19,730 nucleotides of DNA from JADCRZ01 sp039921525. GTDB lineage: Bacteria; Bacteroidota; Bacteroidia; Chitinophagales; Chitinophagaceae. The translations under genes were made by a program, and so were the position numbers. The stretch is from contig JBDSBP010000048.1 in assembly GCA_039921525.1 (NCBI GenBank), positions 1 through 19,730 of the forward strand. The letters are read 5' to 3'. The notes under the pieces are model-generated. The model did not search any database. It was not told the DNA's origin and worked only from the letters and a program-made list of their open reading frames with translations. This document shows, piece after piece, positions 7,929 through 16,779 of the stretch. Numbering within the stretch: position 1 is the first letter of the stretch; each line of letters opens with the position of its first letter.

Positions 7929-10900
7929 ATGAAAAAACGTATAACAACGTCTTTTACATGTAGCTTTAATGAATTAAAGCATTTTCCAAATCTCCACTTC
8001 AAAAAAACTGTATTTTTTTCTTTGCTCGTGATGCTGGGCATTTTTGCTGCTGCGCAATCCAGGTCACATGTCACTGGTGTAGTAAAGGATGACAAAGGTG
8101 TTCCTGCGGCTAACGTTACAGTTGTTGTAAAAGGCAGCTCCAAGGGTGTTACCACCAACAGTGAGGGCGTTTTTTCAATAGATGTAACAGATCCCAAATC
8201 AACGTTGGTGGTTTCTTATATCGGGTTTACCACACAGGAAATTCCGTTGGAAAACCGCAATCAACTGGATGTGTCATTAGTAAACAACAATAGTCAAATG
8301 GATGCTGTGGTTGTGGTAGGCTACGGCACGCAAAAGAAAGTTACGGTTACCGGTTCTGTTGCAACGGTAAAGGGAACCGAGCTGCAAAAATCACCGGCTG
8401 TAAACTTATCTAATTCACTGGTAGGGCGTTTACCTGGGGTTCAGGCTATTAACTCCAGCGGTGAACCGGGGTTTGACGGTTCAAGAATTCGGATCCGTGG
8501 CACAAATACCCTAGGTAATAATAATGCACTTATTGTTATTGACGGTGTTCCTGACCGTGCCGGCGGCCTTGACCGCTTGAATCCTGCAGATATTGAAACG
8601 ATGTCGGTACTTAAAGATGCATCGGCGGCTATCTATGGAGCAAGAGCTGCTAATGGCGTTATACTTATAACTACCAAACATGGCAAAACGGGCAAACCGG
8701 TTTTAAGCTACGATTTCAACCAGGGATGGTCTCAGGCAACTCGTATTCCTGATGTAGCAGATGCGGCACAGTATGCTGAAATGAATAACGAGTTAACTTT
8801 ATATAAAGATATTCCATCAGACCAATGGGCAGCTGCCTGGGATGCATTTGTAAAGGTAGGCACCTATAAACGTACAGACGGAGTCGTTAAAAATGCGGCT
8901 TATACTCCCGCCGATATTCAAAAATATAACGACGGTTCGGACCCATGGGGTCACCCAAATACTGACTGGTTTGGTCTTACACTTAAAAACTGGTCTCCAC
9001 AGGTTCGTCACAATTTACAGATAAGCGGAGGTTCCGAAACAGTTAAATACATTGCCTCTTTAGGGTATCAAAACCAGGATGGTTATTACAAAAATTCAGC
9101 TAGAGGTTACAAGCAATATGATTTTCGGTTTAACCTGGATGCCAAAGTCAATCAATATATCAATACCAGTTTAGGGCTTACTGCCCGTGAAGAAGGCAGG
9201 TTTGCTCCGACAGAATCTGCCGGTTCTATTTTCCGTATGTTGATGCGCGGTAAACCAACAGAGCAGGAAATTTACCCGAATGGTCTGCCTGGCCCCGATA
9301 TCGAAAACGGACAGAATCCAATTGTTATAACGACAAATGCCACAGGTTATGACAAAGATGATCGGGATTACTTCCAGATCAATGGTAAAGTAGATTTCAC
9401 TAATCCATGGGTTTCAGGTTTAAAATTATCCTTATCTGCCGCGGCCGATAAATATATTCTTCGTGGTAAAAGGTGGGCAACACCATGGACCTTGTACAAC
9501 TGGGACAAAGTTTCCTACGAGGCTGATGGTAAAACACCAAAACTCCAGAAGAGCGTCAGATCTACTTTCACAGATCCAAGACTCACTCAAAGAGAGGATA
9601 ACCAATTAAATATAAACCTTACCGGCTTGCTTAGTTATGACAAAACACTAGGTGATCACTCTATCAATTTGTTGGCGGGTATAACAAAGGAAACCATTAA
9701 AGGCGACAATTTTAATGCATTCCGTCGCTATTTCATATCCCCCGCTATCGACCAGTTATTTGCCGGGGGCGCTGAAGAACAAAGCACCGGAGGTGGCGCC
9801 TTTAATCGTGCCCGTTTAAGTTATTTTGGCCGTGCCGCTTACAATTATAAAGAGAAATATCTTGCTGAATTTTTATGGCGCTACGATGGATCATACATAT
9901 TTCCTAAAGTAGGCCGGTTTGGCTTCTTCCCCGGAATATTAGTGGGCTGGAATATTTCAGAAGAAGACTTTTTTAAGAAGAATGTACCCTTTGTTGATAA
10001 CCTAAAGCTGCGTGGCTCTTATGGCCAGTTGGGTAATGACCAGGTATTTTTTAATGGTGCTTTGCAGGAATACGCATATTTGGCCACTTATAGATTTGGC
10101 ACTTATATTATTGATGATAAAGTACAGAAATCATTATTCGAAAGCAGGGTACCCAATCTTGACTTCACCTGGGAAGTTGCCAATAACGCTGATATTGGTC
10201 TGGAAGGAACACTGCTCAATGGACACGTCAATTTTGAAGCAGACGTGTTTTTAAATAAACGCAGCCAAATATCTATTCAAAAACAGGGCTCCACCCCGGC
10301 AAGCAGTGGAATAGACCTGCTATTGCCTCCTGTTAACCTGGGTAAAGTTGAAAATAAAGGATGGGAACTTAAAGTCGGGTATAATGGTCAGAAAGGTGAT
10401 TTCAGGTATAGTGTAAGTGTAAACGGAGGTTATGCAAAAAATAAAATTGTATTTTGGGATGAGACATCCGGCGTGCCTACTTATCAACAGTCAACCGGAA
10501 AGCCCATTGGAACTTTCCTTGCATACCAATATGATGGCATATTTACCACACAGGGAGATATTGATAAAAACGGCATAGACTATTCTGCAGCTACCGGGAA
10601 ACTTTTGCCTGGCGACATGAGGTTTAAAGATATAAACGGTGATAATAAAATAAATGGAGATGACAGGGTAAGACTAGAGAAATCGCAGGATCCGACATTT
10701 ACAGGAGGTGCCAGTATAAATGTTGGTTATAAAAACTTTGATTTGTCCGTACTCTTCCAGGGAGCAACCGGCGGCTTGCTTTTCTTCGGTACTGAATCGG
10801 GTGATATTGGAAATTACCTCAAATATAGCTATGATAACCAGTGGACAGTTACCAATCCCAGCACGAAAGATCCCCGTATAGCAAACAGGGGTGGGACTTA

Positions 10901-11165
10901 CTATACCGGTGGCGGTTTTGGAAATAATACCTATTACCTGAGAAATAGTAATTATGTCCGTTTGAAAAACCTTGAAATTGGGTATAATCTTTCATCAGTA
11001 CTCGGTAAAAGAGTTGGTATCAGTAGTTTCAGGATATATGCTAATGGTTTAAACCTTATTACCTGGGATAAAATGAAAATATGGGATCCCGAATCAACAA
11101 GCGGTAGTGGCCAATACTATCCACAGGCGCGTTTAATTAATACAGGCATCAGAGTATCATTCTAA
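7929..11165 (+). CDS. SusC/RagA-family TonB-dependent outer-membrane transporter (pair 2)
   Basis: This second SusC-type channel has 1078 residues. It begins with a long basic N-region and a hydrophobic segment (VFFSLLVMLGIFAAAQ, about residues 28-43). A CarboxypepD_reg-like domain follows (HVTGVVKDDKGVPAANVTVV, about residues 46-120), then DAVVVVGYGTQKK, and then the plug with IRIRGTNTLGNNNALIVIDG and VLKDASAAIYGARAANGVI. The barrel ends NTGIRVSF with the expected terminal phenylalanine. There is no STN domain. The plug signature is one residue shorter than in SusC1 (DASAAIYG against DASSTAIYG). The protein is clearly diverged from SusC1, so the two pairs are not a recent duplication. The ATG at 7929 fits the promoter at 7824-7853, and susD2 follows after 10 bases. 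Confidence 0.97.
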   Translation: MKKRITTSFTCSFNELKHFPNLHFKKTVFFSLLVMLGIFAAAQSRSHVTGVVKDDKGVPAANVTVVVKGSSKGVTTNSEGVFSIDVTDPKSTLVVSYIGFTTQEIPLENRNQLDVSLVNNNSQMDAVVVVGYGTQKKVTVTGSVATVKGTELQKSPAVNLSNSLVGRLPGVQAINSSGEPGFDGSRIRIRGTNTLGNNNALIVIDGVPDRAGGLDRLNPADIETMSVLKDASAAIYGARAANGVILITTKHGKTGKPVLSYDFNQGWSQATRIPDVADAAQYAEMNNELTLYKDIPSDQWAAAWDAFVKVGTYKRTDGVVKNAAYTPADIQKYNDGSDPWGHPNTDWFGLTLKNWSPQVRHNLQISGGSETVKYIASLGYQNQDGYYKNSARGYKQYDFRFNLDAKVNQYINTSLGLTAREEGRFAPTESAGSIFRMLMRGKPTEQEIYPNGLPGPDIENGQNPIVITTNATGYDKDDRDYFQINGKVDFTNPWVSGLKLSLSAAADKYILRGKRWATPWTLYNWDKVSYEADGKTPKLQKSVRSTFTDPRLTQREDNQLNINLTGLLSYDKTLGDHSINLLAGITKETIKGDNFNAFRRYFISPAIDQLFAGGAEEQSTGGGAFNRARLSYFGRAAYNYKEKYLAEFLWRYDGSYIFPKVGRFGFFPGILVGWNISEEDFFKKNVPFVDNLKLRGSYGQLGNDQVFFNGALQEYAYLATYRFGTYIIDDKVQKSLFESRVPNLDFTWEVANNADIGLEGTLLNGHVNFEADVFLNKRSQISIQKQGSTPASSGIDLLLPPVNLGKVENKGWELKVGYNGQKGDFRYSVSVNGGYAKNKIVFWDETSGVPTYQQSTGKPIGTFLAYQYDGIFTTQGDIDKNGIDYSAATGKLLPGDMRFKDINGDNKINGDDRVRLEKSQDPTFTGGASINVGYKNFDLSVLFQGATGGLLFFGTESGDIGNYLKYSYDNQWTVTNPSTKDPRIANRGGTYYTGGGFGNNTYYLRNSNYVRLKNLEIGYNLSSVLGKRVGISSFRIYANGLNLITWDKMKIWDPESTSGSGQYYPQARLINTGIRVSF

Positions 11166-11175
11166 ATTTGTCAAT

Positions 11176-13047
11176 ATGAAAAATATTTTAAAAATACTTA
11201 TAATTACAACCGTGGTAGGGGCGATAACAGGTTCTTGTAAAAGAGATTTCCTTGATACTCAGCCATTGGATCAGATTTCATCATCCGTTGTTTGGACAGA
11301 CGCAGCATTAGCTGAAGCTTTTGTAAATGAAATCTACAATGGCCTAGGACAGGGAGGATTCAATGAACAAATGCTGGCATCCCTCACTGATGAGGCCATG
11401 TTTACCCATGCGGGCCGCGGCATAAATACCATTAATCAAGCCACTTTGAATCCATCCAATTTAGGATGGGTGAATGGTACTTATGAATGGGGTACAATGT
11501 TACGCAGGATAAGAGCTACCAATGTTGCTTTATTAAACCTTAAGACCGCCAAATTTGACGATAAAGTCTTAAATGAAAGATTACAGGGTGAAGTGCATTT
11601 CCTAAGAGCATATTTCTATCATCAACTTGTTCGTTATTATGGTGGAGCGCCTATCATAACCAGAGTATATGAGTTGAGCGATGATTTTAGCATAGCCCGT
11701 AATACCTTCGAAGAATGTGTAAATTTTATAGTGAAAGATTGTGATAGCGCACTCCTGTTAATTGGTACTAAGTCAATGGCTAAAGGTCGCGCAAATAAAT
11801 TAGCTGTACTAGCGCTGCAGTCCCGAATTTTATTATATGCAGCGAGCGATCTTCATGATATACCGACTGCAAAGGCAAACTCAAGTCTTATATCAGGTTT
11901 TGCCAAGCCTGAGTTACTCGGTTATCTTTCGGGTTCCCGCACAGATCGCTGGACAAAGGCTAAAGCAGCAGCTAAAGCTGTGCTTGATGCCGGAGGTGGA
12001 GGTTACAACTTAAATTTATCAGCCCCTGTTACTGCAGATCAGGGAAAAAATAATTATCTCTCTATCGCAATGGGTGGTAAAAGCAAGGCACCTGGTGCGG
12101 ATGCTTCTGCTGACAAGGAAATTCTTTTTGCCCGTTATACGGTGGCAAATCAACCGGAAGGTATCCAGCAACAGGGACTATACAATGGCCCGAATGGTTA
12201 TCATAACTGGGCAGGTAATTCGCCGATCCAGCAACTGGTAGATGACTACGAAATGATGGATGGCACAAAATTCAATTGGAGTAATCCTTTACAAAAGGCT
12301 GCTCCATATGATAACAGGGATCCCCGTTTTTACGTATCAATAATGTATGACGGCGCGCCTTGGAAACCCAGAGATAAAATTTCAGGGAATGTTGACCCTG
12401 CTAACCAGATACAAACCGGCAGATACATTTTGGCAGGCGGAACAATACTTCCTGGCTTGGATACAAGGCAAAGTTCCATTGAGAATTGGAACGGAAGCTG
12501 GTCTGGTTATTACATGAGGAAGTTTACTGATCCTGATCCTAATCTTGTGGATAATAATGCAAGACAGTTTATTCCATGGGCTTTTTTCCGTTATACCGAG
12601 GCTGTTTTCAATTATGCGGAAGCCTGTATTGAACTCGGCGAAGACGCTGAAGCGCGTACCTGGTTGAACAAAATACGCTTTAGAGCCGGAATGCCCGCTA
12701 TTACTGAATCAGGCCCTGCACTCAAAGATCGTTACAGAAATGAGCGGCGTATTGAAATGGTGTTTGAAGAACAGCGCTTTCACGATGCACGTCGCTGGAT
12801 GATCGCACCTGCAACATTAGGAAGTAAAATTCAGTTTATAAGCGTTTTGGGTACTTTAAAACCAGGGGCCACTTCACCATCACCGTACCGGTTTGATAGA
12901 ACTCGATTTGAATATACCTATACTCCTGTTGAGGATAATAGTCTTGAAAACAGGAAATGGGATGACAAGATGTATTTTTTACCTTTTAGCAAAGATGAGG
13001 TTAATAAAAATAAATTGTTAGTTCACAATCCTGGCTACCAAAACTAA
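11176..13047 (+). CDS. SusD/RagB-family nutrient-binding outer-membrane lipoprotein (pair 2)
   Basis: This 623-residue SusD-like lipoprotein is the partner of SusC2. A compact lipoprotein signal (MKNILKILIITTVVGAITGSC, Cys21) is followed by KRDFLDTQPLDQIS, a typical SusD N-terminus. The helix motif GEVHFLRAYFYHQLVRYYGG and the C-terminal blocks NYAEACIELGEDAEARTWLN and RNERRIEMVFEEQRFHDARR are diagnostic. The protein ends in HNPGY followed by QN. The ATG is 10 bases after the susC2 stop, so the two are surely co-transcribed. A strong terminator 20 bases after the stop closes the unit. The substrate is unknown. The protein is somewhat longer than SusD1 and not obviously similar to it outside the family blocks. 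Confidence 0.97.
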   Translation: MKNILKILIITTVVGAITGSCKRDFLDTQPLDQISSSVVWTDAALAEAFVNEIYNGLGQGGFNEQMLASLTDEAMFTHAGRGINTINQATLNPSNLGWVNGTYEWGTMLRRIRATNVALLNLKTAKFDDKVLNERLQGEVHFLRAYFYHQLVRYYGGAPIITRVYELSDDFSIARNTFEECVNFIVKDCDSALLLIGTKSMAKGRANKLAVLALQSRILLYAASDLHDIPTAKANSSLISGFAKPELLGYLSGSRTDRWTKAKAAAKAVLDAGGGGYNLNLSAPVTADQGKNNYLSIAMGGKSKAPGADASADKEILFARYTVANQPEGIQQQGLYNGPNGYHNWAGNSPIQQLVDDYEMMDGTKFNWSNPLQKAAPYDNRDPRFYVSIMYDGAPWKPRDKISGNVDPANQIQTGRYILAGGTILPGLDTRQSSIENWNGSWSGYYMRKFTDPDPNLVDNNARQFIPWAFFRYTEAVFNYAEACIELGEDAEARTWLNKIRFRAGMPAITESGPALKDRYRNERRIEMVFEEQRFHDARRWMIAPATLGSKIQFISVLGTLKPGATSPSPYRFDRTRFEYTYTPVEDNSLENRKWDDKMYFLPFSKDEVNKNKLLVHNPGYQN

Positions 13048-13066
13048 ATTTAATATCACTATTTTT

Positions 13067-13104
13067 AATCTATGCCGGTGCCTTCGCACTGGCATAGATT
13101 TTTT
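13067..13104 (+). terminator. Rho-independent terminator after susD2
   Basis: A 15-bp stem, with AATCTATGCCGGTGC at 13067-13081 pairing to GCACTGGCATAGATT at 13086-13100, contains one G-U pair and closes a CTTC tetraloop. It is followed by a run of T, which counts six from 13099 to 13104 when the last stem bases are included. It lies 20 bases after the susD2 stop and about 50 bases before the next gene. Confidence 0.9.
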
Positions 13105-13156
13105 ATTTCAGGCCGTAAATCATACATTCGTACTATTGTTTTCCAATCAACTGACC

Positions 13157-16100
13157 GTGCTAAAAAATTTCTTGCCGATTGCTATCCTTGCCTCCTTATG
13201 CCTTAATTGCCAGGGTCCTTCCGCTTCTAAAATGAATGAAACCGATCCAAACGTTTCAAAACATTTATTTAGTTTACTATCACCTGACAGTACTGGTATA
13301 ACATTCAATAATCTTTTAACGGAAGGTTTGAACACAAATGTATTGATGTACGAATACTTCTACAATGGTGGTGGAGTAGCCCTCGGTGACGTAAACGGTG
13401 ACGGACTGCAGGATATTTATTTTTCCGGGAACATGACCGACAATAAGTTGTACCTGAACAAAGGCAAAATGCAATTTGAAGATATCACTAATAAAGCCGC
13501 AGTGGCCGGAAGACCCGGCCCCTGGAAAACCGGCGTAACCATGGCAGACATTAACGGTGATGGTAAACCGGATATCTACATTTGCTATTCCGGTAGGCTG
13601 CCTGGTTCAAAGCGGATGAAAGAATTGTTTGTTAATGAAGGAAATGATAAAAACGGCGTACCACATTTCAGTGAACAGGCTGCCAAATACGGCCTGGCCG
13701 ACTCTTCTTTCACCACCCAGGCCGTTTTCTTTGATTATGACCGGGATGGCGACCTCGATATGTTCCTCCTAAATCACAGCCCATTATCGTTACCCATTTT
13801 GGATGAAGCAAGAACAGCAGAAGTGCTGGCGAAGCCAGACCCCTCTTCCGGGGTTCGTTTATTCAGGAATGATAAAAATTATTTTCACGACGTTACCGAA
13901 AAATCTGGCTTCAGTAGCTCTGCCTTAACCTATGGACTCGGTGCCGGCATCGCTGATATCAACGGCGATGGATGGACGGACATCTATATCTCCAATGATT
14001 ATACCATCCCGGACTACCTGTACATCAATAATAGAAACGGAACTTTCACAAATAAGCTACAACAAAATCTTGGCCATACCACCCAGTTTTCTATGGGTAA
14101 TGATATTTCCGACATCAACAATGATGGACTGCCTGATATCTATACACTCGACATGCTGCCCGAAGATAACCGTCGGCAAAAACTGCTAATGGCACCCGAC
14201 AATTATGAAAAGTTTGACCTCTCCCTAAGAACGGGTTTCTATTACCAATATATGCGTAATATGCTGCAGCTTAATAATGGTAATGGCAGCTTCAGTGAAA
14301 TAGGACAACTTTCCGGCATTTGTAATACCGACTGGAGCTGGGCCCCATTGATAGCCGATTTTGATAATGATGGATGGAAAGATCTATATGTTACCAATGG
14401 CATTTTGCGCGACTTCACCAATATGGATTTCATCAAGTTTACAGGAGACTTCCTGCAAAATAACAAGGGCGATGTAAGAAGGCAAAACCTGCTGGATTTG
14501 GTGCATAAAATGCCTTCCTCTGAAGTAAAGAATTATATGTATAAAAACAACGGCGACCTTACATTTTCCAACACCGGTGCTTCCTGGGGGTTTAAAGAAG
14601 CATCTAACAGTAACGGGGCCGCCTATGCGGACCTGGACAATGATGGTGACCTCGACCTGGTGGTGAACAATATCAACCAGGCAGCTTTTATTTACAGGAA
14701 CGAAGGAAATGCCCGTAATACAAATCATTATTTACAGGTAAAACTGGAAGGGGATTTACAAAACACACAGGGCTTTGGTGCAAAACTAAGTTTGTATTAT
14801 AACGGCAAAAAGCAATACCTCGAACAAATGCCCACCAGGGGCTTTCAGTCGAGCGTATCGCCCATCCTGCATTTCGGCCTGGGCAAAGACCAAATAATAG
14901 ATTCACTACGAATCATTTGGTTGAATGGAAAACAACAAATGCTTGCCGATATAAAAGCTGATCAGCTATTGACCCTGCAGGAAAAAAATGCAACTGCCAT
15001 TTTACATCCTTCAAAATCGCATCATCCCGTATTCACAGAAATAAAATCCCCTCTTGCCTTTCAACATCAAACCAATGTTATCAACGATTTTAAAAGGCAA
15101 CCCCTTCTTGTCAACCCCCTTTCATTCGTGGGTCCCTGCTTAACAAAAGCTGATATAAACGGCGATGGACTGGAAGATGTTTACGCCGGCGGTGGTAACG
15201 GACAGCCAGGCTCTTTATTCATACAACAGAAATCCGGACAGTTCATGCAAAGCACCCAGCCGGCTTTTGAAACGGATAAACATAGTGAGGACGCAGATGC
15301 AAATTTTTTTGATGCTAACGGTGATGGATTTCCTGATCTTTATGTATGCAGTGGCGGTTATAATAATTATCTGCCGTCAGACTCCCTTTTACAGGACCGG
15401 TTATACTTTAACGATGGAAAAGGAAAGTTCACCAAAAGCCGGGATGCATTACCCGTGATGCTTGTAAGTAAAAGCTGCGTAAGAGCTTCAGATATTAACG
15501 GTGATGGATACCCTGATCTATTTGTGGGAGGGCGCGTAATCCCGGGTCGCTATCCTGAAACACCTCAAAGTTACCTGCTCATCAACGATGGAAAAGGACA
15601 TTTCACCGACAAGTGTGCAGAACTGGCACCGGCACTGCAAAAGATAGGCATGGTCACAGACGCTGCCTGGACAGACATCAATGGCGACAACAAAAATGAT
15701 TTGATCGTCACCGGCGAATGGATGCCTGTAACCATTTTTGTAAATGTTAATGGTAAGCTGGAAAACAATACCAGCCGGTATTTTGACAAATCCTATAGTG
15801 GCTGGTGGAATAAGCTATTGGTAGGTGATTTCAATCATGATAACAAACCAGATTTAATAATAGGAAACCTTGGCTTAAACACGCAGTGTAAAGTCTCGGA
15901 TAAAAAACCGGCGGACCTTTACTATAAAGATTTTGATGATAACGGATCTGTAGATCCGATGCTCTGTTTTTATATACAGGATAGCAGTTACCCGTATGTA
16001 ACCCGCGATGAATTATTAGACCAGATGAGCATCATGCGTACGCGCTTTGCAGATTACAAAAGCTATGCGAATGCCACGATGAAAGATATTTTTACGGAAG

Positions 16101-16513
16101 AGGAATTACAAAACGCTGGGCATCTGCAAGCTAATTATCTCAAAACCGCCTATTTTGAATCGGGCAAGGATGGACGGTTCCATGAAAAAACCTTGCCCCT
16201 TCAGGTGCAGTTCTCGCCCGTATTTACCATCACAGCGCTGGATTATGATAATGACGGAAATGAAGACCTGCTTTTATGCGGCAACATCAATCATGCGAGA
16301 TTGCGCTTTGGAAAATACGACGCTAATTATGGCACCCTGTTAAAAGGAGACGGCAAAGGAGGTTTCGCATATATCAACCAGCAACAATCCGGTTTTCGGT
16401 TACTCGGAGACGTTAGGAGCGTAATTAAGGTGAATGATAAGCTGTTTTTTGGGGTTAACCAGCAAGAGGTTAAGGCGTATAAGGGAGGTTCAGATCAAAT
16501 TTCAGGGTTATAG
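13157..16513 (+). CDS. FG-GAP/VCBS-repeat protein with ASPIC/UnbV domain, predicted exported
   Basis: This ~1118-residue exported protein is of the FG-GAP/VCBS type often found next to SusCD pairs in Bacteroidota. I count fourteen calcium-binding motifs of the form DxNxDGxxD. Seven lie at about residues 75-510 (GDVNGDGLQD to ADLDNDGDLD) and seven after about residue 660 (ADINGDGLEDV, FDANGDGFPD, SDINGDGYPD, TDINGDNKND, GDFNHDNKPD, DFDDNGSVD, LDYDNDGNED). Between them, at about residues 523-613, is an ASPIC/UnbV domain (YLQVKLEG, GFGAKLSLYYNGKKQ, ILHFGLGK, LRIIWLNGK). The start is not ATG. GTG at 13157 gives a compact export signal (LKNFLPIAILASLCLNC), whereas a TTG at 13136 would add seven residues. 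The cysteine at 18 could be lipidated, but the lipobox is imperfect. Its role is probably substrate binding or adhesion; no catalytic site is recognised. Confidence 0.93.
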   Translation: MLKNFLPIAILASLCLNCQGPSASKMNETDPNVSKHLFSLLSPDSTGITFNNLLTEGLNTNVLMYEYFYNGGGVALGDVNGDGLQDIYFSGNMTDNKLYLNKGKMQFEDITNKAAVAGRPGPWKTGVTMADINGDGKPDIYICYSGRLPGSKRMKELFVNEGNDKNGVPHFSEQAAKYGLADSSFTTQAVFFDYDRDGDLDMFLLNHSPLSLPILDEARTAEVLAKPDPSSGVRLFRNDKNYFHDVTEKSGFSSSALTYGLGAGIADINGDGWTDIYISNDYTIPDYLYINNRNGTFTNKLQQNLGHTTQFSMGNDISDINNDGLPDIYTLDMLPEDNRRQKLLMAPDNYEKFDLSLRTGFYYQYMRNMLQLNNGNGSFSEIGQLSGICNTDWSWAPLIADFDNDGWKDLYVTNGILRDFTNMDFIKFTGDFLQNNKGDVRRQNLLDLVHKMPSSEVKNYMYKNNGDLTFSNTGASWGFKEASNSNGAAYADLDNDGDLDLVVNNINQAAFIYRNEGNARNTNHYLQVKLEGDLQNTQGFGAKLSLYYNGKKQYLEQMPTRGFQSSVSPILHFGLGKDQIIDSLRIIWLNGKQQMLADIKADQLLTLQEKNATAILHPSKSHHPVFTEIKSPLAFQHQTNVINDFKRQPLLVNPLSFVGPCLTKADINGDGLEDVYAGGGNGQPGSLFIQQKSGQFMQSTQPAFETDKHSEDADANFFDANGDGFPDLYVCSGGYNNYLPSDSLLQDRLYFNDGKGKFTKSRDALPVMLVSKSCVRASDINGDGYPDLFVGGRVIPGRYPETPQSYLLINDGKGHFTDKCAELAPALQKIGMVTDAAWTDINGDNKNDLIVTGEWMPVTIFVNVNGKLENNTSRYFDKSYSGWWNKLLVGDFNHDNKPDLIIGNLGLNTQCKVSDKKPADLYYKDFDDNGSVDPMLCFYIQDSSYPYVTRDELLDQMSIMRTRFADYKSYANATMKDIFTEEELQNAGHLQANYLKTAYFESGKDGRFHEKTLPLQVQFSPVFTITALDYDNDGNEDLLLCGNINHARLRFGKYDANYGTLLKGDGKGGFAYINQQQSGFRLLGDVRSVIKVNDKLFFGVNQQEVKAYKGGSDQISGL

Positions 16514-16549
16514 AACCTCATGAAGGACGCCGACTAAAAAGAAGGTTCG

Positions 16550-16578
16550 ACCTGTGAGGTTTCAAAAACCTCATAGGT
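16550..16578. repeat. Imperfect palindromic repeat (hairpin) after the VCBS gene
   Basis: ACCTGTGAGGTT at 16550-16561 pairs with AACCTCATAGGT at 16567-16578, with one G-U pair and a five-base loop. No T-tract follows directly, so it is more likely a dispersed palindromic element than a terminator, although it could protect the transcript end of the VCBS gene. Confidence 0.75.
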
Positions 16579-16657
16579 TGTTGCCTCTGGTGCTAGCTTT
16601 CAGCGTTAAACCTGAAGACTTAATTTTTTTTTAATGCTAAAACTACAGGTTCAACCG

Positions 16658-16714
16658 ATAAGGTTTGATTTTTTTAATGCCGCACCCAGGGTTCAAACCT
16701 TATAGGTTTTGAAC
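16658..16714. repeat. Second palindromic repeat cluster before the SGNH/hydrolase gene
   Basis: ATAAGGTTTGA at 16658-16668 pairs with TCAAACCTTAT at 16693-16703 over a 24-base loop. The same right arm also lies in a near-palindrome at 16691-16714 (GTTCAAACC, TTATA, GGTTTTGAAC). The AGGTTT/AAACCT core is shared with the hairpin at 16550-16578, which suggests copies of one repeat family. The gap 16514-16779 holds these repeats and no gene that I can see. Confidence 0.65.
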
Positions 16715-16779
16715 GCGGGTTGCCGTTCTATCAACGCACCTAAATACTCTCAGCTCACAAATTAAATTTAACTTCACAA

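Noticed and set aside
1497..13047. Recent tandem duplication of one SusCD pair
   Set aside because: The two SusC and two SusD proteins share family motifs only; lengths, plug motifs and most other sequence differ.
14384..14728. Minus-strand ORF of 114 codons within the VCBS gene
   Set aside because: It is antisense to repeated calcium-motif codons, which give long open frames by chance; no family is recognised.
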